This document shows, piece after piece, positions 15,693-21,342 of a stretch of DNA of 21,342 nucleotides. The notes under the pieces were generated by a model that saw only the letters and a program-made list of their open reading frames with translations, made no database searches and had not been told where the DNA came from. The DNA lies in contig CALRPY020000074.1 of assembly GCA_943370145.1 (NCBI GenBank), positions 1-21,342 on the forward strand. The letters run 5' to 3'. The position numbers and the translations under genes are program-made. This DNA is from Ga0077536 sp943370145 (GTDB lineage: Bacteria > Pseudomonadota > Gammaproteobacteria > Ga0077536). The first letter of the stretch is position 1. The number at the start of each line of letters is the position of its first letter.

Positions 15693-16271
15693 TCAGCCCG
15701 ACCTCGTCGCCAGCCGCGCGAGGCGCCGTCCCAGGGCGACGCAGAGTTCCCGTTCGTGCACCGACAGCGGTTGGTCGTCGTTCGGGCCGGCGACGTGGCT
15801 CGGGCCATAGGGCGTGCCACCGGTCGTCGTCGCCACGAGCGCGGGTTCGCTGTAGGGCAGGCCGACGATCAGCATGCCGTGGTGGAGCAGTGGCAGCATC
15901 ATCGTCAGCAGGGTCGATTCCTGGCCGCCGTGCAGGCTCGCGCTGGACGTGAAGACCGCCGCCGGCTTGTCGATCAGCGCGCCGGACAGCCAGAGATCCG
16001 ACGTCGAATCCCAGAAGGCTTTCATCGCCGCCGCCATGTTGCCGAAGCGGGTCGGCGAACCGACGGCGAGCGCCGCGCATTCCCGCAGGTCGTCCTTGCT
16101 TGCGAAGGGGGCGCCTTCGTCGGGGACTGCGTCGGGCGCGGCGCCCCACGGCGGCACGGTGCGCAGGCGCGGCCGCGCGCCGGGTATGGCGAGCACGCCC
16201 CGCGCAATCTGTTCCGCCATCTCGCGCACGTGGCCGTGGCGGCTGTAGTAGAGGACGAGGACCTCGACCAT
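15693..16271 (-). CDS. wrbA: NAD(P)H:quinone oxidoreductase WrbA
   Basis: WrbA is a flavodoxin-like enzyme that reduces quinones by two electrons with FMN and NAD(P)H in the cytoplasm. The 192-residue length is normal. The FMN phosphate loop is YSRHGHVREMA (9-19), the isoalloxazine loops are GSPTRFGNMA (71-80) and TSSASLHGGQES (108-119), and GGTPYGPSHVAG (151-162) is a WrbA hallmark. The ATG overlaps the stop of the upstream ArsC-like gene (TGATG, 16269-16273), so the pair is co-transcribed and coupled. Its pairing with a redox-type ArsC-family gene suggests a shared oxidative-stress role, which is inference. It converges with hda. Confidence 0.94.
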   Translation of the reverse strand: MVEVLVLYYSRHGHVREMAEQIARGVLAIPGARPRLRTVPPWGAAPDAVPDEGAPFASKDDLRECAALAVGSPTRFGNMAAAMKAFWDSTSDLWLSGALIDKPAAVFTSSASLHGGQESTLLTMMLPLLHHGMLIVGLPYSEPALVATTTGGTPYGPSHVAGPNDDQPLSVHERELCVALGRRLARLATRSG

Positions 16272-16630
16272 CAGGGGAGGTCCGCGAGCAGGGTCAGCAC
16301 CTGCTCGGGCGGGCGCCCGATGACCGCGCGCCCGCCGACGACGACCACGGGGCGCTCGATCAGCGCCGGGTGTTCGACCATCGCCGCGACCAGGGCGTCG
16401 TCGTCCTCGAGTCTTGCCGCGAGCCCGAGTTCGGCGTAAGCCTCCTCGCCCCGGCGCAGCAGATCGCGCGCCGGACAGCCGAGCATGCGCAGCAGCCCGC
16501 GCAGGGTGGCGGCGTCCGGTGGCGTCCTTAGGTATTCGACGATCCGCGGCTCGATGCCGTGTTCGCGCAGCAGTGCCAACGCCTGCCGCGATTTCGAGCA
16601 GCGTGGGTTATGGTAGATAATCGCCGTCAC
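16271..16630 (-). CDS. arsC: ArsC-family (YfgD-like) arsenate reductase, glutaredoxin type
   Basis: The 119-residue thioredoxin-fold protein starts MTAIIYHNPRCSKSRQALAL, with the catalytic cysteine at C11 in NPRCSKSR. IERPVVV (R93) and IGRPPEQVL (R106) match arginines that position arsenate in ArsC. Such enzymes reduce arsenate using glutathione/glutaredoxin. This subgroup, represented by E. coli YfgD next to hda, is not part of an ars operon, and its true substrate is not established. A longer frame runs upstream to 17050, but GTG 16630 is chosen: the fold begins there and AGGAG lies eight bases before it. It is the first gene of the pair with wrbA and is divergent from the membrane-anchored protein gene at 16708. 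Confidence 0.9.
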   Translation of the reverse strand: MTAIIYHNPRCSKSRQALALLREHGIEPRIVEYLRTPPDAATLRGLLRMLGCPARDLLRRGEEAYAELGLAARLEDDDALVAAMVEHPALIERPVVVVGGRAVIGRPPEQVLTLLADLP

Positions 16631-16638
16631 GGCCGTCG

Positions 16639-16643
16639 CTCCT
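16639..16643 (-). promoter_or_regulatory. Ribosome binding site fixing the arsC-like start
   Basis: AGGAG on the minus strand, eight bases before GTG 16630. It decides the start of the ArsC-like gene against longer upstream reading frames. Confidence 0.6.
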
Positions 16644-16707
16644 GGAGTCGAGAAATGTCCGCCCGCCACGGGCCCGAACGCGTCCAGCATTCTATCGGGG
16701 CCCGCCC

Positions 16708-17160
16708 GTGACAGACAGCTTGCGCGTGGCGCTCGCCGTGGCGCTGTTCCTGCTGTCGATTGCGACATTCGGGTCCCTCGCCGCACGTTGTGCCGTGCGC
16801 GAACCCGTGTTGCTCGCCGCCGGCTTCGAGCGCGCGCACGTGCTTGCCAGCGCGGCGGTCGCCGAGGCGCGCGCCTGGCATGCGCTGTGGCTGGAGACGG
16901 AAACCCTGCTCGCGCGCGCGCGGCGCGCCTTCGACCAGGGACATCCCGCGAATGCCCGGCTGTTCGTCGCGCGCGCGCGGCGCGAGGCGCGGCTCGCGGT
17001 GAACCAGGCGCGTGTCGAAGGGGCACGCTACTTCCTGGAACACGGCGCACGCGACATCCCGGCGGCCAGCGCCGCGCGCCTCGCCGCGCTGGTTCGCGCG
17101 CACGAGGGCGCCGCCGCCTACGCGCTCGCGCGGCGACTTGGCGCGAGGGACATCAGGTGA
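16708..17160 (+). CDS. Small membrane-anchored protein of unknown function
   Basis: I do not recognise this 150-residue protein with certainty. It starts at GTG 16708 with a short polar N-terminus and one hydrophobic segment, VALAVALFLLSIATFGSLAA (about 7-26), either an uncleaved anchor or a signal peptide. The Cys at 28 follows R, so it is not a proper lipobox. The rest (about 35-140) is Ala/Arg-rich and strongly helical, with LLARARRAFDQGHPANA and LFVARARREARLAVNQAR spaced like two similar helices. The pattern resembles DUF4398-type periplasmic helical proteins, but this is only a resemblance. Its stop overlaps the yihY GTG (GTGA, 17157-17160), so it is translated together with that membrane protein and may serve it. 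Confidence 0.65.
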   Translation: MTDSLRVALAVALFLLSIATFGSLAARCAVREPVLLAAGFERAHVLASAAVAEARAWHALWLETETLLARARRAFDQGHPANARLFVARARREARLAVNQARVEGARYFLEHGARDIPAASAARLAALVRAHEGAAAYALARRLGARDIR

Positions 17161-18416
17161 GCTACCTGTCCGACACCGACCTGCGCCGCGGCCTCGTCGT
17201 GCTGATGGACGTCTACGAGCGCTTCGAGGCGCAGCGTGGCACCGAGATCGCGGCGGCCCTCGCCTTCACGTCCATCCTTGCACTGGTGCCGCTGCTGGTC
17301 GTCGTGTTCGGCGCGCTGTCGCTGTTTCCGGCGTTCGACGCCTGGCAGGGTGCGATCCAGAGCTTCGTGTTCCGCAACTTCGTCCCGGCCATGGGCGAGC
17401 AGGTGCAGACGTATCTCGTCGAGTTCACCGCGAAAGCCCGGCAACTGCAGTCGATAGGCATCGCCTTCCTGATCGTCACCGTGCTGATGATGATGTCGAC
17501 GATCGAACAGACCTTCAACATTATCTGGGGCGTCGAGCGACGCCGCCCGTTCGCCTTGCGTTTCCTCGTGTACTGGGCGGTGCTGACGCTCGGCCCGATG
17601 CTCGTCGGCGCCGGCATCATCGGCACGTCGACGATGGTGTCGATGCCGCTCTTCCAGGCGCGCGTGGATGCCGCCGAGTTCTCGACGCTGCTGCTGCACT
17701 GGTTGCCGCTGCTCGCATCCTGCGCGGCCTTCGTGCTGTGCTACAAGCTGATTCCTTTCTGCCCGGTGCGTTTCCGCCACGCCGCCATCGGCGGGATCAC
17801 CGCGGCCGTGCTGTTCGAGGCCGCCAAACACCTGTTCGCGCTGTACGTGACCCGCTTCCCGACCCAGCAGGCGGTGTACGGCGCGTTCGCGACGGTGCCG
17901 ATTTTCCTCGTGTGGGTCTACCTGTCGTGGACGATCGTCCTGCTCGGCGCGCAGCTCACGCACAGCCTGGCGGTCGCGCCGGGGCCGCGCGCCCTCCCGC
18001 GCGACGACTGGCGCGCCGGCGATCTCTACTGCGCCTGGCGCATCCTGCGCCAGCTGTTCGAGGTGCAACGTCGCGGTGGCACGCTCAGTGACGAAGCACT
18101 GCGCGCCGCGGAGCCATTGCTGGATCACGCGCAGATGAACGACGTGCTGGGCAAGCTCGATGCCGCGCGCTGGGTCGCGCGCGACGCGCGCTTGGAGTGG
18201 CTGCTGCTGCGGGACCTCGACAGCGTGACCCTCGACGAGCTGGCGCGGATGCTGCCGGACGGGCCACCGGTCCCGGACGGCCCCACGGCGCTGGCGCCGG
18301 AAGACGAGCGCCTGCGGGCCCTGCTCGTCGCGCAGGCGGCGCAGTCGGCGGCACTGTTGGGCCGGCCGCTGTCGAGCCTGCTCGCGGAGCCCCAGGCAGC
18401 GGACGAGGCGCGTTGA
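17157..18416 (+). CDS. yihY: YihY/BrkB-family inner-membrane protein with C-terminal extension
   Basis: The 419-residue product belongs to the YihY/virulence factor BrkB family, once misnamed RNase BN. About six membrane helices occupy residues 32-270. Characteristic stretches are GTEIAAALAFTSILALVPLL (28-47), TIEQTFNIIWGVERRRPF (115-132) and YGAFATVPIFLVWVYLSWTI (241-260). Residues about 280-419 form a soluble tail of charged helices, a length also seen in other gamma- and betaproteobacterial members, whereas E. coli YihY is about 290 residues. The GTG 17157 start is chosen because it overlaps the preceding stop (GTGA); the frame is open further upstream but out of register with real sequence. 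The molecular function is unknown. The acylphosphatase gene follows one base after its stop. Confidence 0.9.
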   Translation: MSYLSDTDLRRGLVVLMDVYERFEAQRGTEIAAALAFTSILALVPLLVVVFGALSLFPAFDAWQGAIQSFVFRNFVPAMGEQVQTYLVEFTAKARQLQSIGIAFLIVTVLMMMSTIEQTFNIIWGVERRRPFALRFLVYWAVLTLGPMLVGAGIIGTSTMVSMPLFQARVDAAEFSTLLLHWLPLLASCAAFVLCYKLIPFCPVRFRHAAIGGITAAVLFEAAKHLFALYVTRFPTQQAVYGAFATVPIFLVWVYLSWTIVLLGAQLTHSLAVAPGPRALPRDDWRAGDLYCAWRILRQLFEVQRRGGTLSDEALRAAEPLLDHAQMNDVLGKLDAARWVARDARLEWLLLRDLDSVTLDELARMLPDGPPVPDGPTALAPEDERLRALLVAQAAQSAALLGRPLSSLLAEPQAADEAR

Positions 18417-18417
18417 G

Positions 18418-18690
18418 ATGCAGGCGCGGCGCTATCTCGTCGACGGGGAGGTGCAGGGCGTGTTCTACCGCGCCTCGGCGCGCGCCGAAGCGCTGCGTCT
18501 CGGCCTCGACGGCTGGGTGCGCAACCTGCGGGACGGCCGTGTCGAGGCCTGGGCCGCCGGACCGTCCGCGACGCTGGACGCCTTCGAGACCTGGCTGCGG
18601 CGTGGACCGCCGCGTGCACGGGTCACAGACCTCGCGATCGTCGACGAAGCGTCTCCCGACCCCGTGCCGCGCGGCTTCGAGATCCGGTGA
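18418..18690 (+). CDS. acyP: Acylphosphatase
   Basis: This 90-residue protein has the full acylphosphatase signature: GEVQGVFYRASARAEA, with the phosphate-binding arginine R18, and GWVRNLRDGRVEAW, with the catalytic asparagine N36. It hydrolyses carboxyl-phosphate bonds such as 1,3-bisphosphoglycerate, acetyl or carbamoyl phosphate in the cytoplasm; the physiological substrate in bacteria is not settled. The length is typical. The ATG lies one base after the yihY stop, so the gene is probably expressed from the same transcript. The hairpin at 18749-18773 may end that transcript. Confidence 0.95.
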   Translation: MQARRYLVDGEVQGVFYRASARAEALRLGLDGWVRNLRDGRVEAWAAGPSATLDAFETWLRRGPPRARVTDLAIVDEASPDPVPRGFEIR

Positions 18691-18748
18691 GGCCTCCGGG
18701 GCGCGAGTTGCCGGCCGCGCGCGCGCTGAGCACGCTCGGCGTGTGGAC

Positions 18749-18773
18749 TGCCGGGCCCGCGCGGAGCCCGGCA
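18749..18773. terminator. Candidate bidirectional terminator hairpin
   Basis: TGCCGGGC (18749-18756) and GCCCGGCA (18766-18773) form a perfect 8-bp GC-rich stem with a nine-base loop, between the convergent acyP and acyl-CoA dehydrogenase genes. There is no T-run, so termination is inferred from position and stem strength. Confidence 0.45.
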
Positions 18774-18787
18774 CGCGGAAGCGGCGA

Positions 18788-20005
<1,218 letters not shown>

Positions 20006-20053
20006 TCCGGTTCGGGGTGAGGGAGCGACGCGCGGCGCGCGGCGATGGCGCCG

Positions 20054-20059
20054 ATTATA
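20054..20059 (-). promoter_or_regulatory. Perfect -10 box (TATAAT) upstream of the acyl-CoA dehydrogenase
   Basis: TATAAT on the minus strand in an otherwise very GC-rich stretch, about 50 bases before ATG 20005. CTGACA (20077-20072) resembles a -35 box, but the spacing is only 12 bases, so the -35 is not settled. It lies in the short ykvA-acyl-CoA dehydrogenase gap, suggesting the latter has its own promoter. Confidence 0.45.
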
Positions 20060-20073
20060 CGGTCATCGGCGTG

Positions 20074-20451
20074 TCAGCCGATCGCGCGCAGCGCCCAGGC
20101 TGCGAGCAGCGCGGCGCACAGGAGCCACACGGCAACGATGGCGAGCGCCGCGCCACGGCTCTGCGGGCGCGCCAGCGTCGCGGCGGCACGCTCGCGGGAC
20201 GCCGCGAGCACCTGCGGCGGCAGCAGGCGGATCACCAGCAGCAGCCCCAGGGGCACCAGCAGCAGGTCGTCAAGATAGCCGAGCACCGGGATGAAATCCG
20301 GGATCAGATCGAGCGGGCTCAGCGCATAGGCGGCGACCGCCATGGCCAGTACGCGCAGCCACCACGGCGTCGCCGGATCGCGCGCCGCGTAGTAGACGGT
20401 CAGGACCTCGCGCTTCGCACGGCGCGCCCAGTTGGCCAGTGTCGCCTTCAT
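20074..20451 (-). CDS. YkvA-family (DUF1232) membrane protein
   Basis: The 125-residue protein carries the DUF1232 signature SPLDLIPDFIPVLGYLDD (45-62), a short amphipathic or membrane hairpin that defines the YkvA family of unknown function. Preceding residues are basic (NWARRAKREV); hydrophobic stretches cover about 32-44 and 63-77, and a C-terminal helix is at about 100-122 (ALAIVAVWLLCAALLAAW). It is likely in the inner membrane. The frame is open to an ATG at 20487, but ATG 20451 is preferred because it has GGGGGG a few bases upstream and starts near the family N-terminus. It is divergent from the secreted-peptide gene at 20643. Confidence 0.82.
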   Translation of the reverse strand: MKATLANWARRAKREVLTVYYAARDPATPWWLRVLAMAVAAYALSPLDLIPDFIPVLGYLDDLLLVPLGLLLVIRLLPPQVLAASRERAAATLARPQSRGAALAIVAVWLLCAALLAAWALRAIG

Positions 20452-20631
20452 CACGCCCCCCGCGTGCAGTTCATCGCGCACGACCATGCCGAGTTGGCCG
20501 CACGATACATCCGTGCGACCGGCGCGATGCCTGCGTTACAAACCGCGATCATCCCCGACATCCCGCCGTTACCCCGACCGTCCAGCATGCACGCCATCGC
20601 GTCCAGTCCGGCGCGAGCACATCCACAGCCT

Positions 20632-20635
20632 GGAG
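20632..20635 (+). promoter_or_regulatory. Ribosome binding site of the GFxPW peptide, within a small hairpin
   Basis: GGAG seven bases before ATG 20643 supports this start. It lies in TGGAG-AAC-CTCCA (20631-20643), a 5-bp inverted repeat whose right arm ends in the A of the start codon, so the site could be partly masked in mRNA. Confidence 0.5.
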
Positions 20636-20642
20636 AACCTCC

Positions 20643-20909
20643 ATGAAAAAACGCATCACCGTCGCGATTTTCCTCATTGCCCAGTGCGCTGCCAATGCCC
20701 ATGCGGACGGCTTCGCACCGTGGACCCGGACCCTGTCGCGCCCTGCGACGCCTGCGCCAATCTCGTCGACCAAGGCCACGGTCCCGCCAACCGGCTTCGC
20801 GCCGTGGGCCACGGTGCGAAACCCGGTGCCCGGCGCCGCCGCGATGGCGGGCGGCGGGCCCTGCAGCCGTTTCCACGGCTTCGGCCCATGGATAAGCGCT
20901 CGCGCCTGA
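20643..20909 (+). CDS. Small secreted protein with three GFxPW repeats
   Basis: I do not recognise this 88-residue protein. It begins MKKRITVAIFLIAQCAANAHA, a typical Sec signal peptide with probable cleavage before D22. The mature part of about 66 residues contains GFAPW at 23-27, GFAPW at 51-55 and GFGPW at 79-83, exactly 28 residues (84 bases) apart. The intervening linkers are rich in Pro, Ala, Thr and Ser and not alike. At DNA level the repeats read GGCTTCG-CAC/CGC/GCC-C(G/A)TGG at 20709, 20793 and 20877. One cysteine (C74) remains in the mature protein. The frame is open upstream, but the GGAG and signal peptide fix ATG 20643. It is divergent from ykvA. It may bind a surface or partner through the aromatic motifs; no function is claimed. 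Confidence 0.7.
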   Translation: MKKRITVAIFLIAQCAANAHADGFAPWTRTLSRPATPAPISSTKATVPPTGFAPWATVRNPVPGAAAMAGGGPCSRFHGFGPWISARA

Positions 20910-20988
20910 GCGCATTGCAGAGGGAGCGCCTGTCTCTTGGTCACATTTGAACGCGGGTACCGGTGTTCACGCGCTGTTGGGCCACAGA

Positions 20989-21191
20989 GAACACCGAGAA
21001 CACCGAGATTTTTCAAGTGGCGTTGAGCCAGCGGTCGACGGCATGGCCATTGCCCGGAGGACACGGAGAAGAACGGTGGATTACGGAATGCGCCTCGGTC
21101 GTGGCAATGGCGGCCGGGCGGCACCTGCCCACCCGATCCTCTCGGTGTTCTCGGTGTTCTTGGTGTTCTTGGTGTTCTTGGTGTTCTTGGT
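20989..21191. repeat. 9-bp tandem repeat with inverted counterpart
   Basis: The 433-base stretch 20910-21342 holds no convincing gene. Units (T/C)(T/C)GGTGTTC occur five times in tandem from 21142 to 21186: two TCGGTGTTC, then three TTGGTGTTC, plus a partial unit to 21191. At the left, GAACACCGAGAACACCGAGA (20989-21008) is the exact reverse complement of 21140-21159, a 20-base arm pair separated by about 131 bases. The DNA can thus form a large cruciform or hairpin. All short frames here are repeat products such as HQEHQEHQE on the minus strand. Similar intergenic elements are, to my recollection, dispersed in other genomes; I cannot verify this here. Confidence 0.65.
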
Positions 21192-21287
21192 GGCCCATCA
21201 TCACGGCCCCCGGTACCTGCGCTCAGATGTGGCCACGAGACAGCCCGCGACGGGAGCGGCGAAGACCCGCGCCCGCGTGCCTCAGAA

Positions 21288-21324
21288 AGAAAAGGTGTCA
21301 GATTTGAAATCTGACACCTTTTCT
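21288..21324. repeat. Perfect palindrome with 18-bp arms
   Basis: AGAAAAGGTGTCAGATTT (21288-21305), a single central G (21306) and AAATCTGACACCTTTTCT (21307-21324) make a perfect inverted repeat. It ends in a T-rich stretch on the plus strand, so it could terminate transcription. Its GGTGTCAGA core resembles palindromes near REP-associated transposases, but no such gene is visible before the window ends. It is also AT-rich against a GC-rich background. Confidence 0.65.
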
Positions 21325-21342
21325 CGGCTCTGGACCCTGCAG

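Noticed and set aside
21142..21186. CRISPR array
   Set aside because: Units of 9 bases lie head to tail without spacers, and no cas gene is present.
21013..21204. Minus-strand 63-codon frame with HQEHQEHQE
   Set aside because: It is the translation of the 9-bp tandem repeat; no initiation signal and no non-repeat protein sequence of note.

Overview
The window is GC-rich, densely packed proteobacterial chromosomal DNA. I favour a gammaproteobacterium. The reasons are the purM / DUF2066 / PerM-type permease / hda block with an ArsC(YfgD)-like gene close by, which resembles the purM-hda-yfgD-perM neighbourhood of E. coli, and the divergent suhB-trmJ pair. Genus and order cannot be fixed from sequence reading alone. 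No tRNA, rRNA or CRISPR array was recognised.

Layout. (1) 1-843: the right end of an IS3-family insertion sequence abuts a TPR-protein gene that has lost its 5' part. (2) 953-10110, all minus strand: a surface-polysaccharide block. Read in the direction of transcription it holds suhB, a GT4 glycosyltransferase, a GT2 polyprenyl-phosphate-type glycosyltransferase, a Wzx-type flippase, a 784-residue protein joining a radical SAM enzyme to a polysaccharide pyruvyl transferase, a WcaC-like GT4 and another GT4. Several neighbours overlap by four bases (GTGA), so they are probably translationally coupled. No Wzy polymerase, initiating transferase or chain-length regulator is visible; these may lie left of the window or elsewhere. 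(3) 10246-18690: housekeeping genes trmJ (+), purM (-), DUF2066 / AI-2E-PerM permease / hda (+), wrbA / arsC-like (-), and a small membrane-anchored protein / yihY / acylphosphatase (+). (4) 18788-20451, minus: an ACAD10/11-like acyl-CoA dehydrogenase and a YkvA (DUF1232) membrane protein. (5) 20643-20909: a small secreted protein with a G-F-x-P-W motif repeated exactly every 28 residues. (6) 20910-21342: no convincing gene, but a 9-bp tandem repeat with an inverted counterpart and a perfect 18-bp-arm palindrome.

How the parts work together. The polysaccharide block would assemble a lipid-linked repeat unit (GT2 and GT4 enzymes), modify it (pyruvyl transfer and an unknown radical reaction, here in one polypeptide) and flip it across the inner membrane (Wzx). 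The housekeeping genes serve tRNA methylation, purine synthesis, control of DnaA, redox functions and acyl-phosphate hydrolysis. REP-like hairpin elements of one family (CCTCTCCC...GGGAGAGG) sit in two of the convergent gene junctions, after trmJ/purM and after hda/wrbA, where they may act as bidirectional terminators.

The most unusual items are the radical SAM-pyruvyl transferase fusion (3273-5627) and the 28-residue-periodic secreted peptide (20643-20909).
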